14,105 nt of DNA from Sutterella sp. UBA1442 (GCA_002329575.1 DCTK01000025.1:7520-21624), one strand, 5' to 3'. Counted from the first letter of the stretch, positions 5,870 to 14,105 are shown. Numbers and translations are program-made. Notes: generated from the sequence alone by a model not told the origin.

Positions 5870-7202
5870 GTTTAAATTAGCTGCGTTGCTTGCCGCCTTT
5901 TCCGCAAGCGTGTGCTTCGCACAAACCCAACCGGCAAAAAGCGCCGAACCGCAAGCTCAGGTATTAAATGCCGTGGTGGCGGTGGTCAACAATGACGTCA
6001 TTACCGCCGGTGAACTCTTTGAGCGTACACACTCGGTCGCGTTGAACCTTCGTCGCCAAAAGATCCAATTACCGCCGATGGAACAGTTACAAGCTCAAGT
6101 GCTCGAACAATTAATCCTCGAACGAGCTATTGAGCAACGTGCCCGTGAAACCGGCATTCGCGTTGATGATAATTTAGTCAACGCCACCATTGAACGTATC
6201 GCAAGCCAAAATAAGATCTCGGTGGCCGAACTTCGTCGACGCTTGCAATTAGACGGCGTACCCTTTAATCAATTCCGCGAAGAAATCCGCAGTCAAATCG
6301 TCACACAACGTTTGCGTGAGCGCGAAGTCGACAGTGCCATTCAAATTCCGGAAAGTGAAATTGATGCATTCTTAGCCGACCAAGCCGGCTTTAGCATCAA
6401 TGACACGGTGGAGTACAACATCTCGCACATCGCCATTCCCACGTCTGAAAGCATGAGCACCGAAGAACTTAATCGTGCTCGTGACACGGCTGAAGACATT
6501 CTTGATCGTGCCCGCGATGGCGAAGACTTCGGTCAATTGGCTGCGACCTACTCTAAAGCCTCTGACGCCTTAGACGGTGGCAACATTGGCTGGCATACGC
6601 TCTCTCAATTGCCGAGCGGTATTGCTGCTGCCGTGCGTGATGCTCGTCAAGAAAAAACTCGCATTGCCATGAATGTGAGCTCTGACGGCTACTACATCGT
6701 CAAGATCAACGACCAACGCGACGGCGTGAAAACGAAGTTAGCGGGCGGTCCCGTCACTCAAACGCACGCTCGTCATATTTTGATGGCCGTGACCAACACC
6801 GCCGACGAAGCAACCGTACTCACCCGCTTAAACGAACTTCGTCAACGTTTGGTCAGTAAGCAAGAAGACTTTGCCACCTTGGCTCGCTTGCACTCCGTTG
6901 ACAGTTCTGCCACCCGTGGTGGTGATCTCGGTTGGTTGCACCCCGGCGACACGGTTCCTGAATTTGAGTCCGCAATGAACACGTTGCAACCGGGCGAAAT
7001 CAGTCAACCGGTGCGCACGCAATACGGTTACCACTTAATTCAAGTGGTTGATCGTCGCGAAGAAGCCATGGATGACGAACGTATGCGTTACATGGCCCAA
7101 CAAATTTTGCGTCAACGTAAACTCGCAGAAGCAACGGCTACCTGGCAACGTGAGCTGCGCGACCGCGCTTACGTTGACATTCGTCGTGACGCTTTGCAAT
7201 AA
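5853..7202 (+). CDS. surA: Periplasmic chaperone / peptidyl-prolyl isomerase SurA
   Basis: SurA escorts unfolded outer-membrane proteins across the periplasm to the BAM complex. The protein has a signal peptide with probable cleavage near SVCFA|Q (residues 19-24). The SurA N-terminal chaperone domain (about 36-175) starts with LNAVVAVVNNDVITAGEL. Two parvulin domains (about 184-290 and 301-402) and a C-terminal helix that packs on the N-domain follow. The second parvulin domain is canonical: ARHILM, GGDLGWLHPGDTVPEFE, GEISQPVRTQYGYHLIQV. The first keeps GGNIGW but has lost the usual G-x-(V/I)-S-x-P-V segment, so it probably lacks isomerase activity, as in E. coli. The ATG at 5853 gives 449 aa and a 17-bp overlap with lptD. 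ATG 5862 (MNKFKLAALL) is an equally natural start with an 8-bp overlap. Neither has a clear ribosome site, pointing to coupling with lptD. Confidence 0.95.
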   Translation: MTTMNKFKLAALLAAFSASVCFAQTQPAKSAEPQAQVLNAVVAVVNNDVITAGELFERTHSVALNLRRQKIQLPPMEQLQAQVLEQLILERAIEQRARETGIRVDDNLVNATIERIASQNKISVAELRRRLQLDGVPFNQFREEIRSQIVTQRLREREVDSAIQIPESEIDAFLADQAGFSINDTVEYNISHIAIPTSESMSTEELNRARDTAEDILDRARDGEDFGQLAATYSKASDALDGGNIGWHTLSQLPSGIAAAVRDARQEKTRIAMNVSSDGYYIVKINDQRDGVKTKLAGGPVTQTHARHILMAVTNTADEATVLTRLNELRQRLVSKQEDFATLARLHSVDSSATRGGDLGWLHPGDTVPEFESAMNTLQPGEISQPVRTQYGYHLIQVVDRREEAMDDERMRYMAQQILRQRKLAEATATWQRELRDRAYVDIRRDALQ

Positions 7203-7210
7203 AGTTAGCA

Positions 7211-8017
7211 ATGACTCAGAAAGGACTGGCAGGGCACAAGGCCCGAAAACGCTTCGGTCAGAATTTTTTGCATGACGAGCATTGGATCGGACGCATCGCA
7301 CGTACGATTGATGCTACGCCCGCTGACACCGTTGTAGAAATCGGGCCAGGCCAAGCCGCGCTGACGCGCAAAATGATTGAACAAGCCGGTCATGTCACGG
7401 CCGTAGAAATTGACCGTGACTTGGCCGCGTGGCTTCGCGAGACCTTTCCTGAGACATTAACGTTAATTGAAGTCGATGCGTTAAAGCTTGACTGGCAAAC
7501 GGTCTATCCCGATAAACGTATTCGCATCATCGGCAACCTCCCCTACAACATCTCCAGTCCCCTACTTTTTCATTTAATGGCGGTGGCTGATCGCGTTATT
7601 GATCAGCACTTTATGCTTCAAAAAGAAGTGGTCGATAGAATGGTGGCTGCGCCCGGCAGTAAGGTCTATGGGCGACTCTCTGTGATGTTGCAGTATCGCT
7701 ATCGAATGCAAAAAATGTTCGATGTGCCGCCGGGCGCCTTTACGCCTGCCCCCAAGGTGACAAGTTCCATCGTACGCATGATCCCAAAAAAAACGGAAGA
7801 CTTATTACCCGTGAACTACCAAGCCTTCTCCGACGTGGTGGCTGCCGCCTTTAATCAACGCCGTAAAACGCTTCGCAATGCTATTTCAAGCTTCTTAACG
7901 GAAGAAGATATTCGAAACTGTGAGGTTGATCCTGGCGCTCGTGCTGAGGCCCTTGGAGTAGAAGCTTTCGTTCGCTTGGCGAATGCCGTGGCTCAAAAAG
8001 GTAACGTCGGAATATAG
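7211..8017 (+). CDS. rsmA: 16S rRNA adenine dimethyltransferase RsmA (KsgA)
   Basis: RsmA uses SAM to dimethylate two adjacent adenines near the 3' end of 16S rRNA (A1518 and A1519 in E. coli) as a late check on 30S assembly; its loss gives kasugamycin resistance. The 268-aa protein has the family N-terminus KARKRFGQNFLHD (about 10-22). The SAM-binding loop is VEIGPGQAALT (42-52), the acidic residue is in VEID (65-68), and the catalytic motif is NLPYNIS (109-115). The C-terminal RNA-binding region contains AAFNQRRKTLRNAI. The start ATG lies 8 bp after the surA stop, with only a weak AAAG ribosome site. In enterobacteria and Burkholderia pdxA usually lies between surA and rsmA; it is absent here. 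The last 25 bases overlap the end of the convergent ygjP. Confidence 0.96.
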   Translation: MTQKGLAGHKARKRFGQNFLHDEHWIGRIARTIDATPADTVVEIGPGQAALTRKMIEQAGHVTAVEIDRDLAAWLRETFPETLTLIEVDALKLDWQTVYPDKRIRIIGNLPYNISSPLLFHLMAVADRVIDQHFMLQKEVVDRMVAAPGSKVYGRLSVMLQYRYRMQKMFDVPPGAFTPAPKVTSSIVRMIPKKTEDLLPVNYQAFSDVVAAAFNQRRKTLRNAISSFLTEEDIRNCEVDPGARAEALGVEAFVRLANAVAQKGNVGI

Positions 8018-8847
8018 ACGCCTTTGAGTTGCGCTCTGGCGCTTTCGTAATTCGGAAACAACTCCCCAACCTTTGCCCAAAAAGCCGGACTGTGGTCCAT
8101 GTGCTGCAAGTGAGCCAATTCGTGCGAAATCACATAATCAATGATCTCGGGAGTCAGATGAATCAAACGCCAATTAAGACGGATCTTTTTGTCACTTGAG
8201 CACGATCCCCATCGTCCTTTAGCGCTTGAAAGGGCCCAGCCTCGATACTTTAGACCAGAGGCCTCAGAGATGGCTAATAGTCGCGCGCCAATGTAGCGCT
8301 TGGCTTCATTTTTAAACCAACTCTGCGCCCAGTCTTTGATACGAGCCTCATCGTTGTCGCCCGCGTCGTGAATGAAAAGCACAGTGCCGTCACTTGTTTC
8401 TCGTAACTCTGGGCGAGTGACCGTAGCATCCAAATGAAGACGCAAGGGACGCCCCAAGTAAGGAATCTCAGCTCCATCAACAAAACGCACGCTTTGGGTG
8501 CCCACTTTTTTCTGCCAATCAGCAAATTCGGCCATCTTGCGTTCAATCCAAGAGGACTTGCGGCGCAACATTGATTCAATCTCTGCAACGCTGACCCAGC
8601 GTGGTGCGCGTACAGTTAGGCCTCGCTCATCAATCGTAAAACCGACGGTACGGCGACGAGCGCGCTCCAAGTGATAACTGAAAACAGGAGTCAACGAAAA
8701 ATCATCCTCTCGTGCACGAAAATCCGTTACACGATCCGATTGAGGCGATTTCTTTGGGCTTTGAGAAAAAGGAGCGTCAGCAGTCTCACGATGCCCAAGC
8801 TCGGCATCGCCAAACAAATCCAAAATTAACTGCTTGAAGTCACTCAT
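7993..8847 (-). CDS. YgjP-like (DUF45) zinc metallopeptidase-family protein
   Basis: This protein belongs to the YgjP/DUF45 family of predicted zinc-dependent hydrolases related to SprT and M48 peptidases; a physiological substrate is not established. The 284-aa sequence has a variable N-terminal tail of about 60 residues rich in charged and polar amino acids. The conserved core follows, including GRWGSCSSDKKIRLNWRLIH (211-230) and the zinc motif HELAHLQHMDHSPAFW, with His242, Glu243, His246 and His252. All expected metal and catalytic residues are present. The ATG (8845-8847) overlaps the plsC stop as ATGA, so translation is probably coupled to plsC; plsC-ygjP adjacency is common in Burkholderiales. 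The 3' end overlaps rsmA tail to tail by 25 bp with no visible terminator between the converging transcripts. Confidence 0.9.
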   Translation of the reverse strand: MSDFKQLILDLFGDAELGHRETADAPFSQSPKKSPQSDRVTDFRAREDDFSLTPVFSYHLERARRRTVGFTIDERGLTVRAPRWVSVAEIESMLRRKSSWIERKMAEFADWQKKVGTQSVRFVDGAEIPYLGRPLRLHLDATVTRPELRETSDGTVLFIHDAGDNDEARIKDWAQSWFKNEAKRYIGARLLAISEASGLKYRGWALSSAKGRWGSCSSDKKIRLNWRLIHLTPEIIDYVISHELAHLQHMDHSPAFWAKVGELFPNYESARAQLKGVYIPTLPF

Positions 8848-9602
8848 GGACGAGGTAATTCGCTAGTGATGCGGCCTTTATAAAGTTCGGGCGAAATGAC
8901 ATGCATTTCTTCTTCAATCCAATTGACAAGCTCAGCTTGGACCTCTTCAAACGTTCGGCCTTCGGTCTTAATCATGGGACCCACGGACAACGTAATAAGA
9001 CCCGGCTTCTTGGCAATGCTGTTTCTAGGCCAGCACTCTCCGGAATTAAGTGCAATCGGAATGATGGGCGTGCCGGTTGCCACTGCAAAACGAGCGCCGC
9101 CTGTCTTATAGTGCGTTTTAGCACCCGGTGCCGTGCGAGTGCCTTCCGGAAACATCGCTAGCCACCAGCCCTTTTCTAAAAAGCTTTTGCCTTGGCGCAT
9201 AAATTGTGAGTAAGCCGAGGCACCCGCCGCACGATTAATGGCCATCATGTGAAGCGTTGCCAAGGCTTGTCCGAAAACCGGCACGTAGTGCAATTCGCGT
9301 TTATAAACAAAACTGGTTTGGTGAGGAATTAAGGCGCCCAGTGCAAACACGTCCCAAGCCGATTGATGTTTACTTAAAACAAGCACCGAGGTATCGTCCG
9401 TCGGGAAATTCTCCAGGCCCTTGACGCGATAGCGCATTCCACAGACAACACGTCCGACTTCGAGCATAAAGCGTGCCCAGCTCATCGCCAGACGATAGCG
9501 CACAGAAAGCGAAAAAGGATAGAGTAGCAAAATGACGATAGCCAACGGAACAAGCGTCACTGCCAAAACAAGATAATAAATCCACCCGCGAAGCACGGCC
9601 AT
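8844..9602 (-). CDS. plsC: 1-acyl-sn-glycerol-3-phosphate acyltransferase (PlsC family)
   Basis: PlsC-type enzymes acylate lysophosphatidic acid to phosphatidic acid at the inner membrane, the second acylation in phospholipid synthesis. The 252-aa protein has an N-terminal membrane segment (about 6-30). The four acyltransferase motifs appear in order: HQSAWD (His79-x4-Asp84, catalytic), KRELHYVPVFG (about 101-111), FPEGTR (151-156) and GTPIIPIAL (177-185). The ATG at 9600-9602 has AAAGG eight bases upstream. The gene follows glyS after a 63-bp gap that holds a strong hairpin. In Burkholderia-type genomes gmhB usually lies in that gap. A paralogue with a different acyl preference cannot be excluded from sequence alone, so the symbol is given on family grounds. 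Confidence 0.88.
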   Translation of the reverse strand: MAVLRGWIYYLVLAVTLVPLAIVILLLYPFSLSVRYRLAMSWARFMLEVGRVVCGMRYRVKGLENFPTDDTSVLVLSKHQSAWDVFALGALIPHQTSFVYKRELHYVPVFGQALATLHMMAINRAAGASAYSQFMRQGKSFLEKGWWLAMFPEGTRTAPGAKTHYKTGGARFAVATGTPIIPIALNSGECWPRNSIAKKPGLITLSVGPMIKTEGRTFEEVQAELVNWIEEEMHVISPELYKGRITSELPRP

Positions 9603-9622
9603 AAGAGCTACCTTTAAAATGA

Positions 9623-9647
9623 CAAAGGCCCCGGATCGGAGCCTTTG
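9623..9647 (-). terminator. Hairpin after glyS: possible terminator or attenuator
   Basis: Arms CAAAGGC (9623-9629) and GCCTTTG (9641-9647) are perfectly complementary, and the inner bases extend the stem. Read as minus-strand RNA, the stem is 11 continuous pairs with one G-U wobble and a three-base loop. Read from the plus strand, that wobble becomes an A-C mismatch. The hairpin starts about 19 nt after the glyS stop and is followed by UCAUUUUAAAGG, a weak U-tract that runs into the plsC ribosome site. It may reduce read-through from glyS into plsC-ygjP or protect the glyS mRNA end. Confidence 0.5.
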
Positions 9648-9665
9648 CCAGACAATTAACTCAGA

Positions 9666-11756
9666 TCATTTTGCCAAGCGAGAAAGCTCAGCCACTTTGT
9701 TCATTGTACGGTGTAAACGGTCCAAAAGGGCGAGACGATTCAAACGAATTTGAACGTTATCCACATTGACCATCACGTCTTCAAAGAACTGATCCACAGC
9801 TGCCTTCATCGGAGCCAAGCGCTTGAGCACGTCAGTGTAGGCACCCTTTTCATAAAGGGCCTTCACATCAACGTCTGCAGCTTGCAACATCGTCCACAAG
9901 GTCTTCTCGGCATCCAACTCAAACAAGCCTGCATCAACATCAGGCAATTGTTCTTCGTTTTTCTTGAGGATGTTACCGATGCGCTTATTGGCAGCAGCAA
10001 GTGCTTCAGCTTCAGGCAAGGCCACAAAGGCACGAACAGCATCCAGGCGAGCCGGCACGTCAATGACGGTAGCAGGATGAGCGGCCAAAACGGCGTCAAT
10101 TTCTTGCACCGAGTAACCCTTTTCCTTAAACATGACACGCAAACGGTCTTCAAAGAAAGCGGCCAATTCAGCGCGAGAGTCTTTAACGCCGGCAACCGTA
10201 CCCATGGCTTCGTAACCGATGTCAATCAAGTCACCGAGAGCCACATTGAGGTTTTTCTCAAGCAACATGCGAAGTACGCCTAAAGCGTGACGACGAAGTG
10301 CGAAGGGATCCTTGTCACCCGTAGGCATTTGACCGATACCGAAAAGACCGGAGAGCGTTTCAAGCTTGTCAGCCAATGCAACGGCAAGGCTAACAGGCGT
10401 GGAAGGCAACGCATCGCCAGCAAAGCGCGGTTGATAGTGCTCACGAATAGCCTTAGCCACCGTTTCACTTTCGCCGTCATGCAAAGCATAGTATTCACCC
10501 ATAATGCCTTGCAATTCCGGGAATTCGCCCACCATCAACGTCAACAAATCCACTTTTGCCAATTGAGCGGCGCGAACAGCTTCGTCACGGTCTGCACCGA
10601 TTAAATCTGCCACGCGAGCAGCAATGGCCTTAACGCGCTCAACGCGTTCGGCTTGGGTACCTAACTTATTGTGGTAGACCACATTTTTCAGCTGACCGAT
10701 ACGGCTTTCCAACGTTGTTAAGCGGTCTTGGTCGTAGAAGAACTTGGCATCGGCCAAACGGGCGCGAACCACGCGGGCGTTACCCGAACTGATCGCGTTG
10801 CCGCCGTCCTTGGCTTCAAGTTGGGAGACCAAAAAGAAGCGATTGATCAAACGACCTTCTTTGTCTTCCAAGGCAAAATACTTTTGATTTTGTTGCATGG
10901 TCAAAATCAAGCATTCTTGCGGCACTTCCAAGAATTCTTCTTCAAAACCGGATTCATAAATGACAGGCCATTCGGTCAAGGCCGTCACTTCATCGAGTAA
11001 GTCCTCCGGCACAATCGCTTGAGCATTCAAGGCGTTAGCTCTGGCGTTAACATCGGCCAAAATCTTTGCACGACGAGCTTCAAAGGACACCATGACTTTA
11101 CCTTCGTCATGCATTTGAGCTTCGTAAGCCTCTGCCGAGCGCAAGCTGATTAATTCGTGCGTATGGAAGCGGTGACCCGAGGTAACGCGATCAGCTTTCA
11201 AACCTAATACAGATACAGGCACAATCTCTTCGCCATACAAAGCCGTCAAGTGCTTCGCAGGACGAACAAACGAAACCGTCGTTTCACCATCGGACAATTG
11301 ATAGTGCATCACCTTCGGAATCGGAAGGTTATTGAGTGCAGCATCCAGTGCAGTTTGAAGGCCTGCCGCCAATTCAACACCCGGACGAACACCTTCGTAG
11401 ACCAATTGTTCATTTTTGCCGTCATTGACACGCAAAAGTTCACTCACATCAGCCGTAATGCCCACCGCATTCATCTTCTTTGTCAATGCGGGCGTGGCCT
11501 TCCCTTCTGCGTCCAAACCCACTTTAACGGGAACCAACTTTTGCTTAAATGCTTCATCAGGAGACTTGGCCAAAACACCGGTTACCAATGCAGCCAAACG
11601 TCGCGGAGCACCGTAAGTCGTTGTGGCTGAGCCTTCTTCTAGGAAATGTTGAGCGGCTAATGACGCCGTCAATTGACGGGCAAACGCTTCAGACAACTTC
11701 TTTAATGCCTTCGGCGGCAATTCTTCGGTTTGTAATTCAACTAACAAACAAGTCAT
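9666..11756 (-). CDS. glyS: Glycyl-tRNA synthetase beta subunit
   Basis: GlyS is the beta subunit of the bacterial alpha2-beta2 glycyl-tRNA synthetase. It carries tRNA recognition, while GlyQ carries glycine activation. The 696-aa length is standard. Recognisable segments are the N-terminal LLVELQTEELPPKALKKL (about 4-21), SGHRFHTHELI and the central HD-like segment. The highly conserved MPTGDKDPFALRRHALGVLR lies near residues 475-495. The C-terminal anticodon-binding domain has FFEDVMVNVDN and IRLNRLALLDRL. The ATG at 11754-11756 has AAAGAGG eight bases upstream, overlapping the glyQ stop, so glyQ and glyS are translated from one message in matched amounts. A hairpin follows the gene. I see no frameshift or missing block. 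Confidence 0.97.
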   Translation of the reverse strand: MTCLLVELQTEELPPKALKKLSEAFARQLTASLAAQHFLEEGSATTTYGAPRRLAALVTGVLAKSPDEAFKQKLVPVKVGLDAEGKATPALTKKMNAVGITADVSELLRVNDGKNEQLVYEGVRPGVELAAGLQTALDAALNNLPIPKVMHYQLSDGETTVSFVRPAKHLTALYGEEIVPVSVLGLKADRVTSGHRFHTHELISLRSAEAYEAQMHDEGKVMVSFEARRAKILADVNARANALNAQAIVPEDLLDEVTALTEWPVIYESGFEEEFLEVPQECLILTMQQNQKYFALEDKEGRLINRFFLVSQLEAKDGGNAISSGNARVVRARLADAKFFYDQDRLTTLESRIGQLKNVVYHNKLGTQAERVERVKAIAARVADLIGADRDEAVRAAQLAKVDLLTLMVGEFPELQGIMGEYYALHDGESETVAKAIREHYQPRFAGDALPSTPVSLAVALADKLETLSGLFGIGQMPTGDKDPFALRRHALGVLRMLLEKNLNVALGDLIDIGYEAMGTVAGVKDSRAELAAFFEDRLRVMFKEKGYSVQEIDAVLAAHPATVIDVPARLDAVRAFVALPEAEALAAANKRIGNILKKNEEQLPDVDAGLFELDAEKTLWTMLQAADVDVKALYEKGAYTDVLKRLAPMKAAVDQFFEDVMVNVDNVQIRLNRLALLDRLHRTMNKVAELSRLAK

Positions 11757-11769
11757 TTCCGGCGCCTCT

Positions 11770-12675
11770 TTAGGAATTCTTCTTTAACATCGGGAAGCCC
11801 AAACGTTCACGGGCATCGTAGTAGCTTTGAGCCACAGCACGGCTGATCGTACGAATACGAGCAATGTAAGCAGCGCGTTCGGTGACGCTGATAGCACCGC
11901 GAGCATCCAAGAGATTGAATGTGTGACCGGCCTTTAACACCATTTCATAGGCCGGCAATGCCAAGTTCAAATCCATCATGCGCTTGGCTTCGCTTTCAAA
12001 GTAATCGAATTGCTTCAAAAGCTTTTCCGGATCACTGGCTTCAAAGTTGTAGTGACTTTGTTCAACTTCGTTTTGATGGAACACGTCACCGTAGGTGAGC
12101 TTACGTTCGGTACCGTCTGCATCGGTCCAAGTCGTGTAAACCAAATCAAAAACGTTGTCGCAGTTTTGCAAATACATCGTCAAACGTTCCAGACCGTAGG
12201 TGATTTCGCCCGTGATAGGTTTACACTCAAGGCCACCGACTTGTTGGAAGTACGTAAACTGCGTCACTTCCATCCCATTCATCCAGACTTCCCAGCCAAG
12301 CCCCCAGGCACCCAATGTCGGGTTTTCCCAGTTGTCTTCCACGAAGCGAATGTCATTGACTTCAGTATCAATGCCAAGGGCGCGGAGACTTCCCAAGTAC
12401 AAATCAACGATGTTGACAGGAGACGGTTTCAGAACCACTTGGTATTGGTGGTGTTGATGCAAGCGATTGGGATTTTCGCCATAACGAGCATCTTTAGGAC
12501 GGCGAGACGGCTGCACATAGGCAGCACGCCAGGGTTCAGGCCCTAAAGCGCGCAAAAACGTTGCCGTGTGAGAGGTCCCGGCCCCCACCTCCATATCAAT
12601 CGGTTGCAACAAAGCACAACCTTGTTGATTCCAATACTGCTGCAAACGCAGAATGACTTCCTGAAACGTAATCAT
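11770..12675 (-). CDS. glyQ: Glycyl-tRNA synthetase alpha subunit
   Basis: GlyQ is the catalytic alpha subunit, a class II synthetase that forms glycyl-adenylate. Visible motifs include [59 protein letters not shown] and [11 protein letters not shown], with [13 protein letters not shown] near the C-terminus. I place the start at ATG 12673-12675 ([15 protein letters not shown]), because the family begins at this point and the product is then 301 aa, as expected. The reading frame stays open upstream to an ATG at 12736-12738, adding 21 residues that do not look like GlyQ. A short GGA lies about six bases before the chosen start, so the ribosome site is weak. The gene is 13 bp upstream of glyS and 76 bp downstream of lnt. 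Confidence 0.94.
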   Translation of the reverse strand: MITFQEVILRLQQYWNQQGCALLQPIDMEVGAGTSHTATFLRALGPEPWRAAYVQPSRRPKDARYGENPNRLHQHHQYQVVLKPSPVNIVDLYLGSLRALGIDTEVNDIRFVEDNWENPTLGAWGLGWEVWMNGMEVTQFTYFQQVGGLECKPITGEITYGLERLTMYLQNCDNVFDLVYTTWTDADGTERKLTYGDVFHQNEVEQSHYNFEASDPEKLLKQFDYFESEAKRMMDLNLALPAYEMVLKAGHTFNLLDARGAISVTERAAYIARIRTISRAVAQSYYDARERLGFPMLKKNS

Positions 12676-12739
12676 TTCTTGTCCGAACGTTAAAAATTCA
12701 TCGGGCCTAAAGAAAACGCACGGCGCTTCTAAAGGCATG

Positions 12740-12761
12740 AAAAAGCTAATTTTAGCCCTTT
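12740..12761 (-). other. Weak hairpin at the lnt stop codon / glyQ leader
   Basis: In minus-strand RNA, AAAGGGCUA and UAGCUUUUU can pair around an AAAU loop, giving nine pairs including two G-U wobbles. The hairpin contains the lnt stop codon (12752-12754). Its U-run is part of the stem rather than following it, so it is a poor intrinsic terminator. It may be a partial one between lnt and glyQ, or chance in an AT-rich spacer. I found no convincing promoter for glyQ in 12676-12751. Confidence 0.22.
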
Positions 12762-14105
12762 TGAGAGCGTTTTTTGAATAAGCAGATAAGCCCAGCTACG
12801 ACAAACATGGCCAAAGCCAATAAAAGTGCGGGCCAGTCGCCTAATTTGACATAGGGCGTTGGCTCTCCCTTAACAGCGATCACGGTCACATCAAGCACGC
12901 CTTCTTGATCAGTGGGAAGACGTTTTTGCACGATCCCCTTTTCATCAATCAAAGCCGTTGCTCCGCTATTGGTGACGCTCACCAAGGGTCGGGCCATTTC
13001 AAGTGCGCGCATTTGCGAGACTTGCAAGTGTTGCTCGGCCGCTTTCACGGGACCGAACCACTTGAGATTTGAAAGGTTCATTAAGAAAGCAGGATTGCCT
13101 TTCTCAAAGACTTCAATCCACTCACTACCAAAAAGATTTTCGTAGCAAAGATTAACCGATGCGGTATGACCGGCGATATTCATCAAAGGCTGTTGTGCAG
13201 AGCCGGCTTCCAAATCGGCCATCGGAATGCGCATTGCTTCAATAAACCAATGAAAGCCCCAAGGCACAAATTCCCCGAAGGGCACCAGGTGGCGTTTTTG
13301 GTAAACCGTTGTATTGCCGTTTTTATCCAATTGCATCGCAGCATTGGCAAATCGACCAGTCGACTCATTAAACCAGAAAGCATTAAAGATCAGATCTTTT
13401 TGTTCGGTTTTAACCCATTGCATCAAGCGATCATGCTCTTTTGCGGGCATCTGTTGCCAAGCTAGCGGATACACCGACTCGGGTAAAACAACCGCATCCA
13501 CTTCGGCCTTTTCCACTGTCACATTGTCTAAGTAGAAATAGACTTCATCGAACCGCTCGCTGATGGATTGTTGCAACAGGCGAGGTTCAAAATTAGGTTG
13601 CACAAGACGAAGAGTCACTTCACCAGCCGGTTCACTCCACGTGACCTGACGACCTGTCATGCCCAATAACAAAATTGAGAAAACAGTGATTAAACAGGCA
13701 ATCGAATAAATCCATTGTCGGCGGACAAACCAAGCTGCGGCAACCAACCCCGAAATCCAACTCAAAGCCACAAGAACGCCAAAGGCCCCCAATAGCGGGG
13801 CCCAGCCTGCGAGCGCCCAATCCACCACACCGTAAGCAGGGTTTAACCACGGAAAGCCGGTCAGCACCCAACTACGAAGCCACTCTGATAGAACAAAAGC
13901 CCCCGGAATGGATAACGCCATGCGAAGCGCAGGATTGCACGTCACTTTATTGGCAACAACAAAAGCTACAGTTGGGAAAAGGGCTAATGCGAGAGAGAAA
14001 ACAGCCGTCGTAACGTAAGTCCACTCCAGAGGCATGTAGCCATAGTGGTACATACTGAAATAGACCCAATTAATCCCCGTGACAAACCAGCCGAAACCAA
14101 AAGCC
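12752..14105 (-). CDS. lnt: Apolipoprotein N-acyltransferase Lnt, 5' end beyond the window
   Basis: Lnt adds the third acyl chain to the N-terminal cysteine of lipoproteins in the inner membrane. The reading frame is open to the right edge. The residues before the methionine at 14051-14053 ([16 protein letters not shown]) match the conserved Lnt membrane region, so that methionine is internal and the gene is truncated by the window. Counted from it, membrane helices occupy about 12-35, 44-64, 84-110 and 115-132. A periplasmic nitrilase-like domain follows, with a complete catalytic triad: Glu192 in VLPESVYP, Lys253 in [15 protein letters not shown] and Cys303 in [10 protein letters not shown] final membrane helix precedes the basic tail [17 protein letters not shown] is also typical. 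The lnt-glyQ-glyS order is characteristic of Burkholderiales. Confidence 0.95.
   Translation of the reverse strand, partial: AFGFGWFVTGINWVYFSMYHYGYMPLEWTYVTTAVFSLALALFPTVAFVVANKVTCNPALRMALSIPGAFVLSEWLRSWVLTGFPWLNPAYGVVDWALAGWAPLLGAFGVLVALSWISGLVAAAWFVRRQWIYSIACLITVFSILLLGMTGRQVTWSEPAGEVTLRLVQPNFEPRLLQQSISERFDEVYFYLDNVTVEKAEVDAVVLPESVYPLAWQQMPAKEHDRLMQWVKTEQKDLIFNAFWFNESTGRFANAAMQLDKNGNTTVYQKRHLVPFGEFVPWGFHWFIEAMRIPMADLEAGSAQQPLMNIAGHTASVNLCYENLFGSEWIEVFEKGNPAFLMNLSNLKWFGPVKAAEQHLQVSQMRALEMARPLVSVTNSGATALIDEKGIVQKRLPTDQEGVLDVTVIAVKGEPTPYVKLGDWPALLLALAMFVVAGLICLFKKRSQKG

Noticed and set aside
12752..14053. Lnt starting at the methionine at 14053 as a complete, shortened protein
   Set aside because: The frame continues upstream to the window edge with residues typical of Lnt ([12 protein letters not shown]), so the gene is simply cut by the window.
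1..14105. A new defence, mobile or biosynthetic system
   Set aside because: Every sizeable frame with supporting signals belongs to a well-known housekeeping or envelope family; no transposase, integrase, toxin-antitoxin pair, CRISPR repeats or unexplained long spacer is visible.

Overview
This window is a dense stretch of housekeeping and cell-envelope genes from a Gram-negative bacterium, most likely a betaproteobacterium of the order Burkholderiales. The dusB-fis-purH, amgK-murU beside lptD-surA, and lnt-glyQ-glyS-plsC-ygjP arrangements are typical of that order. Several genes that usually sit inside these clusters in Burkholderia-like genomes (pepP, ubiH, pdxA, gmhB) are missing. Together with intermediate base composition and short spacers, this suggests a reduced, host-associated, possibly anaerobic lineage such as Sutterellaceae. 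That placement is an inference from gene order and protein character; no search was run.

Layout. Positions 1-3368 lie on the minus strand and read from right to left: amgK, murU, dusB, fis and the 5' end of purH. AmgK and MurU recycle cell-wall N-acetylmuramate to UDP-MurNAc. DusB makes dihydrouridine in tRNA, Fis is a nucleoid protein, and PurH performs the last two steps of IMP synthesis. A 146-bp divergent intergenic region (3369-3514) separates them from a plus-strand operon, lptD-surA-rsmA (3515-8017). SurA is the periplasmic chaperone that helps insert outer-membrane proteins such as LptD, and RsmA dimethylates 16S rRNA. A second minus-strand block, reading from right to left, is lnt (5' end beyond the window), glyQ, glyS, plsC and ygjP (14105 down to 7993). 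It meets rsmA tail to tail with a 25-bp coding overlap.

The genes share an envelope theme: peptidoglycan recycling, LPS export, outer-membrane protein folding, phospholipid acylation and lipoprotein N-acylation. Translation genes (dusB, rsmA, glyQS) are mixed among them. Coupling is tight: there are 4-nt stop/start overlaps at dusB-fis (GTGA) and plsC-ygjP (ATGA), and gaps of 8-13 bp at surA-rsmA, amgK-murU and glyQ-glyS. No gene-free stretch exceeds 300 bases.

I see no mobile element, CRISPR array, tRNA, rRNA or unknown multigene system here. The points worth a second look are modest: an LptD with only two mature cysteines, repeated loss of linked biosynthetic genes, a small repeat cluster upstream of dusB, changed residues in the Fis helix-turn-helix, and a strand-specific hairpin after glyS.
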